This document shows, in pieces, positions 1-13,000 of a stretch of 64,000 nucleotides of DNA. The notes under the pieces are model-generated. The model did not search any database and was not told where the DNA came from. It saw nothing but the letters and a program-made list of their open reading frames with translations. A program made the position numbers and the translations under genes. This DNA is from Plantago elongata (lineage: Eukaryota > Streptophyta > Magnoliopsida > Lamiales > Plantaginaceae). Where the stretch lies: assembly GCA_036897095.1 (NCBI GenBank), contig JAYMSP010000109.1, forward strand, positions 1 to 64,000, written 5' to 3'. Position 1 is the first letter of the stretch, and each line of letters opens with the position of its first letter.

Positions 1-911
1 GGGTGGGGTTAATCATCCTTTCTACATGGCCAGATAATTCAAGTTCCAGAAACATTTAATCTTCCTCCTAAGATTTCTATAGTTCAACGTTATGCTTACT
101 ATTTATCTTTCTTTTTTTTTTTTTTCTTTTTGATAAAAACATGATAAAGAAGAAACGGTTAAATTAGGTCGTTTGATATGTGCCTTAAGCCAACGGATGG
201 ATGCATTATGTTCGTGCACAATGCTCTAACTTCCTTCTTGGCTCTATTACCTGACATTTTAGTAGCTTCCGTGTCTCGTCATAGTTCCTTTTCTGTTCTG
301 GTTAGGCATGCCAATGGTGCGCCTATAAGAGCTGGCTTCGGGTCTTCCTTTGACGACAGTGCACACATTTAGCAATGACCTGATATTAGATTTTATGTTT
401 TATCACCACCTCTGCAACTGAGACAATATGGAATCTTAGTACGTCGATCAGAATCTTCTCTAAAGTATAGGCGTTGTAGATTAATGTGTACATGTGTTGA
501 TCTGCTCTGCAACTGATGTTTATACTCTCATTTTTGCCTGGGAAAGTTCCAAGCATTTACTAATTCTTAACCAACCCCCGCTGGTATATCCTGTCCAGCT
601 TTCTTGTTGTGTTATTATTCGACTTAATTCGTTACATTTCTTTGCAATCACTTCAAAATGCATGGTGTTTTGATCAAGAAAATGGTCACTACACCATCGC
701 ACAATGTCGATCGGATTTCCTTCCCCGTCATACGCTATATACCCCGTCGTTTTGGTGGGGGGGTATGGAAATATTCAACGTGTAAGATAGCAGACTTTAG
801 CGACTGACCAGACCCGTGATGTCATTCCGTGATGGCCGTGGCTTTCCTTCCTGACTCAAAATTCAAAACGACACCAGTTGGCAGCATAAACAATCGAGCT
901 AAATATTGCAG

Positions 912-1015
912 GTTATGAATTTGATGAGCATGAACGTGACTCCGTCCACCTCAGGCTTCAATTCGCTCGCTATCCTGGTGCTAGGTCAGGGGGCGGGGGT
1001 CGTGGAAAACGTTGA
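912..1015 (+). CDS. RRM-domain RNA-binding protein, last coding exon (partial)
   Basis: This is the C-terminal exon of a gene whose earlier exons lie to the left of the window. An acceptor (TTGCAG, ending at 911) is followed by an open frame reading YEFDEHERDSVHLRLQFARYP and then GARSGGGGRGKR, with TGA at 1013-1015. The DSVHLRLQFAR stretch is the end of an RNA-recognition motif (last beta strand), and the Gly/Arg tail is what I remember from plant nuclear RRM proteins such as the nuclear speckle RNA-binding (NSR) group. The family name is from memory, so it is less certain than the RRM tail itself. Positions 1-911 show no other exon and are read as the preceding intron. The 3' UTR must start at 1016; its end is not clear. 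Confidence 0.65.
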
Positions 1016-2890
1016 GGACAGGTGAAAATTGCTATTATACCCTTGACCCTTTATGTTAATGGACCTTTAGGTTTGAAATCGGCGTGGTCAATAATTGGCT
1101 CTGAATGTCGAATAACACTTCTGTGTAGGACAACGAGTAAGGAGAGTTATGGTTTGATTAACGCAGCTTTGAAGTTTCATGAGTTTCGCCAGATGATTCG
1201 CTTACGACCAGTGCGCTTACGCCTTCTGAGAGACGACCATTTGCTTTGCTGTCCGCTATACTTTTAACTATCCCGTGGTTCTTGTCTACCTTATGTATTA
1301 AACTACAATGTTGGCGACGTATTTCAAGCTTTGTGTAATAACTTCTCGCAATTTAGATCTGGAGGCTACCTCCTACGACTTACATTTTCTAGTGTGATGG
1401 GTGTAAAATTTTATCTTATTTGAGTATCGACAAGTTTTATGTTTACTTCTCACTCAATTCCAGCTCTGCTATTAAGTTTGTGATGGGTGCCATCAGCTTA
1501 TAATCTTTCATTTTATTTAAGAAGTTCCATCAACCAGAAAATTTTCATTTGTACTATGGTATCTTGTACTCCTTAACAATATTTAATTTCAGCGTAGTGT
1601 ATAGTATGTGGGCATGAGTAATTAGTTTTACAGAATGGGAAATGTATAGAGCTGGGGGCTTTGGGTTTGTGGTTCTTGATAGTAACGGGTCATTTAATCA
1701 ATTAAAGGTCACCAAATATGTTGTTGATAAATCGATGTGGAGATAGCCATGCATAAAAGGTTTAGATAGATGCTGTAAGTTTATATTTCAATTGCTGGGC
1801 ATGCCTATCTTTTAAATTGATAGCCAACCAACAGAAATATGTTTGGCACCACACAGTTCCCGTTTGGGCATCTGGGTAAATCAATATATAATACACGTGA
1901 TTTGATTATTCCTCCTAATTACTTGCTCCTTCCACTTTCAAGTACAACCAAGTCTGATCGACAACAAGAACCATCACTATCTGACATTCTGAATTGGCGT
2001 GAAGCTGCCTGGTGTAGATGATTGTATAGAACACCTAGACATTCTAAAAATGGGGGTTCAAGAGTTAGTTCTGAGGTAGACTCTGCTTGGTTAGGAGGGA
2101 GTTGGGGATCTTTGTGCTCTCCTCGTTTTGTTTTCCCTGCCAATGACTGTCTCATGAATCAGAAATTAGATACCGTAAGGGTCTTCACGACTTTCTTAAT
2201 GGATTATTGAGCCAATCACTACTTAGTTGGATGCATGGCCTAGTATTGATCTATGCTCCACCGTAAATTAATTAAATTGAAAAGTTACATAAGTTCACTA
2301 GTATGTGTATTTTCATGCTGTTATTGCACATATTGCTGTTATAATTCCAGGTTAAGACTTTCGTCAGTGGAGGTACACGTTTGAATTTCTTGGAATATCA
2401 TATTTTGCCCCTTGTCAAAAGATAATTTTGAGTAATAGTACTAACTAATAAATACGATCTCTATCTGTTCAGATTATTCTCTTTTTTTTTTGGGTAGTTG
2501 TACAGTTAATTTCATTTTTGCTTTAATTGCTCTAATTGTCAGATTACATGTACTCTGCTTGTATGGCTAGCCTACCAACCCATCAAGTTTATATTTTCTC
2601 TTATTCCTGACAATCTTATTATTTGTTCTACATGAATATATGCGTGCTAGCTATTGGTAACAATGCGCCATCATCCATAAGATTTCAGTTGCATTTTGCA
2701 ATTATCTCGAATTCAATTCTTATATATTGTTGCACCTTCCCTGTTCGGTGCTGCTTTTCTTACTACCCCCTTCCCGTGCTTGGTCAAGTTTGGAGTTCTG
2801 CAAAATTGGAATGTGTCATTATCCCGTCATGTTAGCCAATTACATATGTTCATATAAATGGTTACCCTAACAATTCCATGACAGATCTAA

Positions 2891-3400
2891 AAGGTTGATT
2901 GAATTGAATTATCTCTTTACTTCACCCATATCTTTTGCATTTAAGTTTTACTGCTAGGTGCAGTTTAGCATCCTGGCTATGAGATTCAGCACTCGCAGTA
3001 TCTTTCATTTAAAAAAGAAAAAAGGGTAAAAAGCTCATAAATATTAGCTGTGTATTATTTATATTCAGACATCAGTAAAGGTCAAATATGAGTTTCCTGG
3101 GACACAGGGGATACTATTTATTAACTCATTGTATCCCTTCGCCAGCCAATCTATTCTCTTGGAAGTAATTAGCTTTGCAAACATGTACAACTTATCCAAG
3201 ACAAAAGGTGAAGGTTGATTGAATGGAGCAATATCTCTATACTTGTGATCTCTTGTTATAGTTGTCAGTGTGAGGTGTGTCTGCAGTTTAGAGTCCTGGG
3301 CATGTGATAACCATTTTGAGTTGTCTGTAAGGCGATTACTGTACCTGATTACCCATGCTATAAGTAACATAATTTTTTATTTATGCATCCATCAGCAAAG
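2891..3400. repeat. Diverged tandem duplication, two copies, period about 320 bp
   Basis: Copy 1 spans 2891-3080 and copy 2 spans 3211-3400. Both begin AAGGTTGATTGAAT. Both carry a matching middle block (GTGCAGTTTAGCATCCTGG against CTGCAGTTTAGAGTCCTGG) and both end in a T-rich run followed by CATCAGTAAAG or CATCAGCAAAG. The copies differ at many positions, so the duplication is old. No coding potential is shared by the two copies. Confidence 0.6.
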
Positions 3401-3867
3401 CCCCCTCATAACAACTGACTATATGGTTAATTTTTCTTCTTGTACTGATAAGAGGCCTTGTGTTTATGATTGAAGACATTTGCTTTCCTAAAACATGATG
3501 GTGTCTTGTAATTAATTGTCTTAAGCTGCAGGAGTAATGTCCCTAATAAGCCGAGAATGGGTTTCTCTGTTGTTTAAGCATATTCTGTAGTTTCTATGTT
3601 TTTCTTTTTACTTGATAGTTAATGTGCAAGTTTTCTGAAAACATGTGTCTAAGAGCATGATTGATCTCAATATGAATTTCTATAGTTACTCTCAATTTAA
3701 CATTGCCCTCTGCACAAACTTACAGGTCACATTGCTCTTTGCTTGGTATTGGTTCACAGTAACTAGGAATAAGGAACTAATCTGAACTTCTGTTCCGGCA
3801 GTGGCAAAGCTATATTTTGTTTCTAGTGCAATATTATATTTAATATAATGAAAACAATAAATTATTG

Positions 3868-4062
3868 TTAATTAATTAGACATTTGTTTGGAGAATTACA
3901 TTGTTATATCATATCACACCAAGCCCACATAAAAATTTAAGTGGCAGATAGCCCCATCTCGGGGCCTTTCCAAAAAAATAAATAAATCCCATCGCAGGAA
4001 TTGAACGTGGACCTTTCGGTCCTTAGAGTCTCAGATCTGAGCTAGGTTGCGTTGACGTGTTA
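3868..4062 (-). mobile_element. tRNA-derived SINE (candidate)
   Basis: Read on the minus strand, the element starts with a tRNA-like head: an A-box-like CCTAGCTCAG, then about 30 bases further a B-box-like GTTCAATTCCTG. These are the two internal RNA polymerase III promoter blocks at roughly tRNA spacing. A body follows with a short stem (GGCCCCGAGATGGGGC) and then AT-rich sequence. This layout is that of a plant SINE. The ends are approximate because I could not find clear target-site duplications. Confidence 0.5.
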
Positions 4063-6697
4063 TGGTGGATTTGGAATATTCACATTCAAACTTATTTGGA
4101 AGGCTCTAACTATATGTTGTATTCTTCTACTGCATTAATTATCTGTGCAGTTTGTAGCAGAACATGTAATTCTCTTAGTTAAATGTCAGTGATAACTGGT
4201 AGCAGAGTTTAAGGCTGAATGAGGTGGATTTTCCTAATGCCTCCTTGGAGAATGCACACGAGATGGTGAGATTTTGCAGAAAAGCTGATGTGGAGAAGTT
4301 TCAGAAGCAAAACTAAGCAATATGGCCTGGAAAAGCTGATACAAAATTTTAAGATTGAAGGGAAAAGCTGGAAAAGCTAAGCAATATGTGGAGTACATGT
4401 GCCATTTAATCGGGTGAGGCAGGTAACACATTTGATGGTGCGAATGTTCTACATCCTTGTCTTTACAAGTGAATGTTTCTTCTAAGTGTAAGCTGCTTTA
4501 TTGGAGAAGTAATATGCGGAAATTATTAGTTAATGAGAGTGCATGCGAGGGTATATGAAGTTTTTCAAAATGTTTGTATGCAGTTGAAAGTATTGGTGTG
4601 CCGGAACATTTTATTGCATCCTTGCTCTGCCAGGCAAGAAATGTACTAGAAGCTCATCAGGTGTACTGGCAATGGGAAATGCAGAATCTGTATGGTGAAG
4701 ACTATAATAGAGGACATCAAAATCGGTTCGATTTCGACTTGGATTGTTCCTGGCTCAATGAAAATGGTTTGATGCTTCTATTTAAAGCGTTATTTTAACA
4801 ACAGTTTCGGTAAGAATTTGTAGCTTTGGTTCCATTTCATTTGATACTACTTGAGTAGTTTCAGTCATATGCTTATAATAAATATCCTTTGTGCAGTTGT
4901 GAGTAGGTACGTATTCTTTAGATTAATATAAAATACTCTTGAGTTTTGGTTTAAAAATTCAGGCTTAACTCTCAATTGTAATCAATTCAACGAAATGATT
5001 TGTTTTGAGCATTGAAATTGTTTAAGCTATGTGTGAAGGAATTGGTCATTCGCCATCGTACTTGCTCTCTGGAGACTATTTAATAGTCAATCTGTTTGTG
5101 GCCAAAAAAAGGAGACTAGGAACAAAGTCGATTGCCCTTTGGTCTGAAATAGAGAAATTATGCTAAATATTTTTAACTTGTTACTGAGTTTCAGTCATTT
5201 AAACTCGACCATAATAGAACAAGTATACTTTGGGATGTTTTACTGATTCCAAATTCTTACAGAGTATATCTTCACAAATCACAACTACTGATAATTTACA
5301 TTTTGGGTTTTGATGTTTTACTCATACATTTCATTTGGCAATTCAAGTATTCAACCTCATGGAGAACTTATTACAGTAGTTTCCTAGGTTTGAAGCAGCC
5401 ACCAAAGGTCAAAAGTGAAATTGACATTCAGCAGGCAACATTTGGGAAAGCCACCACCATTATTTTAACCTCAAACTTCAAACAATTTTCACCAATGAAT
5501 GAGTAATTCCTCCATGCAAACATTATAAAAACCAAACAAAAAGTGAAGCTTTGTCTTTTCTCCAAGTGACCAAACAAGTTGAATAGGTATAACTTGGGTA
5601 GGTGTATTAGACTCAAGAGTTACTACTTACTATAGGATATAGTATTAGTTCAATTGCTAAGTTGAAATTCTTTGGGACAACGTGATCCGAGAGATTTTGA
5701 ATTGTAGTTATATAAACACATTGTCCACCTAACTATACAATTTAGTCGTAATGTATGATAAATCACAACAAATAATATCGATCACTACAATTCACACGCA
5801 ATGAAATTGCGACTATTATATTTGGAGTAGTTTGGACTTTGGAGACCACACGGGTGCATCATTCAAAACAATCTTGATTCTTGTGTTCGGTAAGCTTGCA
5901 ATAATACGATCTAGGAGTACTTGTCAATCAACAACGGGCAAAGGTATTTGAATTTGGATAACAAGAACCGTTACAAAGCATGAATCACGCACAAGAAAAA
6001 ATATAATGACAAAACATAAACGAAATCATACCACAAAGTTTGTAAAAATGAATCATACTTTGAAACATTACTTCCAAGACTATACGAAATGAGAGTTCGT
6101 TTTTTTTCTCTTCGAAAAATGCTCCAAACAAGGTAAGAATGACATCATCATCCGAATAAAACATTATACAGCAAAAACTAGTGTATTGTAACTTTATCAC
6201 CTTAGTTAAGTTAGATTTTTGCAGTCATGTAAACATTTTAGGAATTAGCGCTAACCCTTGGCCTATATCATGCATGATTTTCTATCAAGAACCTGAAGCT
6301 GGAAGAATACATAGAAAACAAATGGAAAAACGGAAATTGTTGTGTCGTGTCATGACCCCAAGATCTTCACTCTATGAGCGTTCACCTAGAAAAACTAAAA
6401 TCAAAACAAGTGCTTAATTGGTCGATCGTGGAACAATACAATTGAGTAAGAGCCAGTCCAGTATTACAAGACAAATTAAATGATATTCGACTCAATTATA
6501 CAGAGTTGAAATTTCAAAATATAAGATGGAAATCGGAAGAACGAAAAATTAAAATAAGATTCTGAATTCAAAATCATTTGCCGACTCAATTAACAATACC
6601 CCACCCCAAATTTCTCCCAATTAACATATTTTAGCATTCCACTTCATACAAATCTCAAAAATACCATCTCCATTATTAAGTGTATTTGTTGAATCGA

Positions 6698-7009
6698 TCA
6701 TATCATCGTTTGCCAGTCGAAAAGTATACAAGAGTGATATTGGTTCGGCTCATTACCCAACCGAGTGTTAGAACTCGAATGTGCAACGTTTAACATGTTG
6801 TACGTATTGAGCCAAAACAATATCACGCCATGTCTACTTGTCCGAATTCTTCCCCTTCCACTTTTCCTTGTACGGATCTTGAGGGCAAAGACTTGGAAAT
6901 GTAGATTTCCAAACAATTGAATGATATTCTTATAAAAACACAAGGGATTGAGCAAAACATACATACCACAAGAAAGTAAGAGAGCTATACATGGTCTTCT
7001 TTCTTTCAT
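6698..7009 (-). CDS. Possible small secreted-peptide gene (uncertain)
   Basis: On the minus strand a TATATAAG box (about 7061-7068) lies some 50-60 bp upstream of an ATG at 7009. The first residues are MKERRPCIALLLSCG, a short basic start followed by a hydrophobic run, as in a signal peptide. The unspliced frame runs 103 codons to 6698. A GTATGT donor lies just after SCG, so the true product may be spliced. Downstream, a second frame (SLPSRSVQGKVEGEEFGQVDMA, then stop) also looks protein-like. I do not recognise either C-terminus as a known plant peptide family. The evidence is the promoter plus the signal-like N-terminus only. Confidence 0.3.
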   Translation of the reverse strand: MKERRPCIALLLSCGMYVLLNPLCFYKNIIQLFGNLHFQVFALKIRTRKSGRGRIRTSRHGVILFWLNTYNMLNVAHSSSNTRLGNEPNQYHSCILFDWQTMI

Positions 7010-7099
7010 GGTTTAGCTTGTAAGGAGATTGATCAATGAAGTCCATGGTTATATACACACTTATATACAGAAAGGGTTTCAATATTTTATTGCCAAAAT

Positions 7100-9780
7100 G
7101 TGATTATATATAAATGGTACCAAACAAATTAGCTAGGTAGGTCCCGTAACAGTTACATGCATGGTTGTTAATTGGAACGTGAAATTAAGTATCAAGATCT
7201 CAAAATCCAACCCATGGATAAATTATTTATTTCTTTTTTTATAGAGTAAATCTAGCTAGCTAGCTACATTAATATTACTATTGCACGTGAAACCGTACAA
7301 CAAGTTGCCATATAATCTAACATTTCAGCAAGTTTTTTTGCGATTAAAATGTACATGAATCCAATGAAACTTTCACAAATCAAGGATTAGGTATGTATTA
7401 TACTGTTTGATCATGTGAAGTTTGAAATCTTGGCCATGAACATATCATGTTTACTTTAGCTAGTACCAGATGAAATAATCTTTTAAGTGGTTCATTATAA
7501 TTAATGCTATTCAACATAGTTAAGTTGGACGGCATATGCAACATGTTCAGTTACATAGGCACTCTGTTGATTTGAAACTGAGTTAGCGTAAATTTTCGGG
7601 GGGAAATTGAAAGGGGTTCATTTTGTCACACATGCATCATGTCATTTATACTATATTACTTATTTTTCAGGATTAATTTTCAAAATTAATTTGGGCCGAC
7701 ATGATCGAAGATATAGCATTAGCATAGTTGTGAAATTAGATTTATCCAACGATATATTTCCAAGAGGTGTCGGGTAGGGATATAATTCGATTTAGCAAAA
7801 ATTATAGTACGTACTACGTGTTATTTGATTTATCAATGAATAACTAGAATTATTATCAGCAATTATGCTAATACCACTTTGCTTAATTATTAGCCTATTG
7901 TAGTCCTCATAATAGAGTAGGATTAAATTAATCCGGTCAATAAGCGAGTGGCAGACAGAGGAAATCTAGGCACCATGTCTCAAGGATGATCTGGATTATA
8001 TTTCTTCAAATGGAAATGTTGTAAGATCTACTAATAGATAGATATGATTGTTGATTCACATCCGCTCCTAGTAGTCTAGTACAACACCTTTGTCGGCCTA
8101 CCGGGCGGTTAGGTTCAGTAAAACTAATTAAAAATGTGCCGATTTTAACAAAACTAATTAGTTAGTAGCTGAAAATACAGTCGGTAGGTGAATAATTAAC
8201 TGGTAACTGGTTATGTAGTTTTTTTCTTTTCAACAAGTTAACTTGGTTAACTTCTCAAACCAGTTAATTTGTTTAAAAATTTATGGGTTTACGTAACGAG
8301 CTTTTTATTATAAAAAGTTTATGAAACTGAAAAATTAATAGTAAAAAGTGCCGGACTCTCTTTAAACTTTAAAACACGGACCGGATCTAAGTTCAACTTG
8401 TAAATGCAAGATTAGTTGGGATAGTTTTAGGTAGGTGAATTTGGCGGTCGGATTCGTTTTTATTTACTAGTGTGGGAAAAAAAAAAAACATGCAATAACC
8501 ATTTCCAGGGGCGAAATTGGAAGAAAAAATAACGTGTGATTAATTAAAAATCAAAAAAATTTAATTGTATTTACACTAATTATATTGAACAACTCTATAT
8601 ACTATCATCATAAATCTAACTTTTTACAACTAAAAATTTAAATACACTCTATATAAATAAAATTTTAGTAGTATTTATGCATGATAAACATTGAAATTTA
8701 AATGAGATTATTAAAAAATATAATATATATAATAATAAGTGTAAGATCGGATGTGGCTGGAGAAACAGCTTAATTAGTATTTCCGCCCATATAGTTAGTT
8801 CATTTCTTTTATATATTAATCTTTCAGTTGATCCGAGTATTATAGTGAGATAGGAAAATCACCTTTGTAAGATAATATAATCATCAAATCAAATATTTCA
8901 TACTTTCCATCAATATAGAAAAGAAGCTATTGTTTCTGTAGTCATTCGTTTTGTTTTAGGTTAGAAGTCCATAGTCAGGAAAGAGTCATGGATTCTGATT
9001 GTAGTGAGAGAAGGTTTTCTTAAGATTCTTCAATATGTCTTTTGCAATATTTATCATATATCTTAGCTGATGAATCATCGATAGCTTTCAAGCAATCCAT
9101 CTATTTATTATTAAGTAATTATATACCGACCAAAGACAAAATGGCAGCAAAGATGCCAAGTATTACTACTAGCTTTAACTAATATTCCTCCCTAACCAAA
9201 CGATATATACTTAATAGGTATGATTAGAGAAGATGATGAATGCTGATGATGGTACTGTAGAAAATATATTATCCTCTTCCCACCAAATATATAGCCCTCT
9301 CCTTGATTATGCTCGATCAATAAACCTTTACCAAATTATAAAACACAGATTTGTTAGACCTCAAGTGTGAGATCATTTAGCAATGGTATCCTACACTGAG
9401 GCCCGGTGTGAATAGAGTGAGGTGTGAGATCTCACCCTAAGCTCAAATTTTATATGTACGTCATCCAAACCATGTAAACCAAATCATTTCACCCATCCAG
9501 ATTGTAGCTGATTAAGGGGCAGCGATTTGATTTGAATTGAAAAATGCCCATTCAAATAACCTACAAAACAAGCTATTTGAATAGGCATTTTCCATTCAAA
9601 TCGCTTCTCAATCAGCCCGAAGATGAATAAAAAAAAGCATAAGGCTTTGCAAGTAACAAATTATAATGATTTGTGTTGTGATAGTAAAACACTATTGTTT
9701 GAGATCTACTTTTCTACTTGACATGAAACACATTAAAGAAAGAAATAGAAAAATGACAGCGTCCATACATAATGGGGTAT
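7100..9780. other. AT-rich intergenic DNA
   Basis: No open frame of note and no exon-like segment on either strand. The stretch contains long A/T runs and one clear foldback structure (9507-9616, listed separately). The left part probably holds the promoter of the peptide candidate at 7009; the right end leads into the 3' UTR of the transporter gene. Confidence 0.6.
9507..9616. mobile_element. Foldback element (MITE-like hairpin), about 110 bp
   Basis: The left arm begins GCTGATTAAGGGGCAGCGATTTG and the right arm ends CAAATCGCTTCTCAATCAGC. The arms pair along about 45 bases with a few mismatches and a small bulge. The inner part (CATTCAAATA against TATTTGAATA) closes on a loop of about 12 bases (CCTACAAAACAA). 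A long imperfect hairpin in AT-rich DNA is what a small foldback transposon leaves. A microRNA-like precursor is an alternative. No flanking duplication was established. Confidence 0.55.
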
Positions 9781-10007
9781 AGAGCCATCAGATGCTAATT
9801 TAGGACATTTCATAAACTAAAACTCCATCAGCAGCATCTTGCATAAGCCACGTCCCCTTCTTTGGTGCACGGCGAACAAAATTTTAATTTCGGTCAGTGA
9901 TCACGACTGATCAATTGTATCTTTACTACACATGATACTATGATTGCATAGGTAGGATATAGCTGTTTCATCACCTCCACAGAAGGTTACAAGCTGAAGA
10001 CATTGAT

Positions 10008-13000
10008 CTAAGCAATATCTTCTGATTCATCCTCAGGGTTCTTCTGTCTCAATGAGGTCCATTCTTCTGTTTCTGGAAAGAGAGAGGAAGAGATCAGACA
10101 AACGGAGCAACACTTTGGTGTGTGTATGTACTATAACTTTTAGTGGAGGTGTAAGATATATGATGTAGAACTCAATTCAACAATTAACCAGGAACCCAAG
10201 GCTTGCATACAAGTATAGGGTTTCAGTATTCAGTTATGTACATCAAAATCTACCTCAGAATTTACAAAGACCCGACTCCTGAGTATTAACTCCCTTCAGA
10301 ACATTACATATAGTTACATTTACCTTTGTACTATTCATTAGACTGAACTGTCCATCCCCCAATAAGCATTACAAGTAAAAAGTAACCTTGAACGGTTATC
10401 ATACTATCATTTAATGTCCTGAAGGTCCTATGCCCCTTTTTATATATTAAATGGAGGTAGGTGAATTTGGGATTGAGAGAGGAGGGGTGTTTACTTTGAT
10501 AAATTGTTACTTCTATACTATTATATCACAAGATTATCGAGCAAGAGACTACACGGAAATAAATTACTCACTTGGCTTGTCCCCTATTGCTGAGAGACGC
10601 CTTTGCAGAAGGGACGCCACGAAGAGGAAGATTGAGCACATACCAAACATGATTGTTATTGGGAATGCGTTAACCTGCAAATGTGAAAGAAATTGTTATT
10701 CATTAAATCAGAACAGAAGAAGTATTTGGCTTTATTTAGTTATTTAGAAAAAACTCATTGTGTTGAGATAAAAACTGCTAAAAGTCAGTTCAAGTCGCCA
10801 CTTAAACCAAAAAATAATATACAAGAGGAACCAGAAAAAGGTGCATGCATGAATGAGAAAGGTGAGGCTAGTTAATGAGAATTGTGGCAAAGATCATTGA
10901 CATACATTGTATAGCACGATGCAAACAAAGATGTTGAGAGGGATGCGGAAGAAGTTCATGATAGTGCTTCGAGCCTCCTCAGGGATATATTGGGACCTCA
11001 TCTTCATAATGGATGGCCAGAAGATCCCAACACAGGCTTCAAAAACACAAAATCCAAGGAGTTGAAAACAACCTCCAAAGGAGATGCCAGTTCCTCTCTC
11101 CGTCGAAGGAGTAATCAGGATCTTCAATAAAGAAGAAAGAATTAGATATTATCCATCATGATTAACCAAGTGAATGACAAAACAAATACTCATGCATACA
11201 TTAGTTAATATGGGAAGCAAAAGGGAGCCAGACGAAACAACAAACACGATCTGCATGTAGGCCTCCACTTTGACGGTGTTCCGGGATAATAAACGAGCAG
11301 CGATTGAACTTCCCAGCATTGAAGCCAACATGAAAGTTGCAAAAATAAAACCATGGGGAATCTCTTCATCATTTGGACTTAGGGCAGGTGTCCATAGGAA
11401 CACAAACGTATACATTGAACCTTCAAACAGGGACTGTATTGCACCAAGCAATGCAATTTTTTCATCTGAATATCAACAAGGTGCGTGTCAAATCCATTCA
11501 CAATACATAAATAAAAGGACTACATTAAGTATGATCTTATAACTGATTTTGAATTCTAATTTAGAATCAAATCAGAGTCACATTCTCTATCTTCAAGACA
11601 GAAGATACTCTTTTAAGAGCTATCAACTATCAAGTACCTGAAGCAATTGCCACAGCAGCGCCTCTGAATTGAGTAAGCAAGTCCTTGCTTTCTGATGGGT
11701 CTCCATAGTTTTCAGACCATGATGATAATATCACAGCCATTCCAATAGCTAGAAACACAGCGGCAGCATCAAATGGCGACACAGGGCCAAGACTAAAGGT
11801 ATCCACGAGTAGGTTGCCAAATAATCCAGCTATAATTGCTACAAGGCCATTACCAAGGAACACTGCCTTGGAGAAAGTTAATGAGAGCCATTGCGACTCA
11901 AAACCCCTCTGCACATTTATAAAAAATAAAAAGGAAATTATTATCGTTCTAAGTCAAATAATAAATGCTTACATTAATGCCACAAGCAGAAGTCTGGCAA
12001 ACACGTTGACAAAAGAAAAACTTGAGAACAGGTACAGGTGAAGCTTTATGTGTATCGTATAGGAAGCTTGAAGTCGTGACTGCATTAAATAAGGGTGGAC
12101 AGAGAAGCGCTACAAGACACAAGTTGGCAGCTTATCTTATTTATATACTATTGCATTCCCCAACCAGTTCTTAGATACGTACATCACAGACCCCAACACT
12201 TCATTCACAGTTAGCAAGCCTTGTTAACGCGATGAGGACATATACAAACATGAAACACCAAAGTGAATAAATGAAGAAATTGGATATCAATATTTAGCAC
12301 CCACCTTAAAGTGTTCTGCCACAAGCCAAGACTCAAAAGAAGAGAACAAGAGAGATGTAGCAATACCACCCAGTATACGTCCAATCATGAGAACTCTGTA
12401 CTGAGGAGAATGCTTGGTAGCACAGCTCAGTATGTATGTAATGCAGTACGTCACACACGCCCTCTTCCGGCCCCTGAGAATTCAAAACTAGATTACATCG
12501 GAACACATTCTACAATGAGAATTAAATCAAAGTTGGGAGATGGTCTCACGTTTTATCTGCAAGGGACCCAACAATAGTTCCAAACAACATGGAAGATCCA
12601 AATCCCGCGATAAAGAGCTGTCCTATTTCACCTTTCCCAAAACCATAAGTAGTGTAAAGGTAGTATACATATGGCCCCTGCAACCAATCACCAGCTATTG
12701 CCACAAAAACAGCAACCATCAGTGACAGTATACACTGATCAGTAACAAATTTTGCACACTTGCACCCATAAAGAAGTGGAACCAAAACACCAAGTAACGA
12801 CAACAAGAGAATCAATCAATTATGTGCTAATGGAGCAAAATAAAACAAGATATAGCTTGATTTCTTTCATGATCTATCATTAATTACGAAGATTTAACAC
12901 GTGAAAGTTCCGATGCCAATGATTTGATGAGATCAGATAAGATCTGTATTATATATACATACACATTTGTCTATAATGCCTATAATAGCCAACAATAGGA

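Larger units (their letters stand above)
1016..5940. other. Gene-poor stretch: 3' UTR then unassigned DNA
   Basis: After the RRM stop codon I see no exon chain with good splice sites. A 74-codon open frame at 4574-4798 (+) is the best single ORF (it contains QVYWQWEMQNLYGED), but it has no family I recognise and no partner exons. ORFs at 1839-2210 overlap on both strands and look random. The stretch also holds a diverged tandem repeat (2891-3400) and a SINE-like element (about 3868-4062). Part of it could be a long, spliced 3' UTR or a non-coding RNA. Confidence 0.5.
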
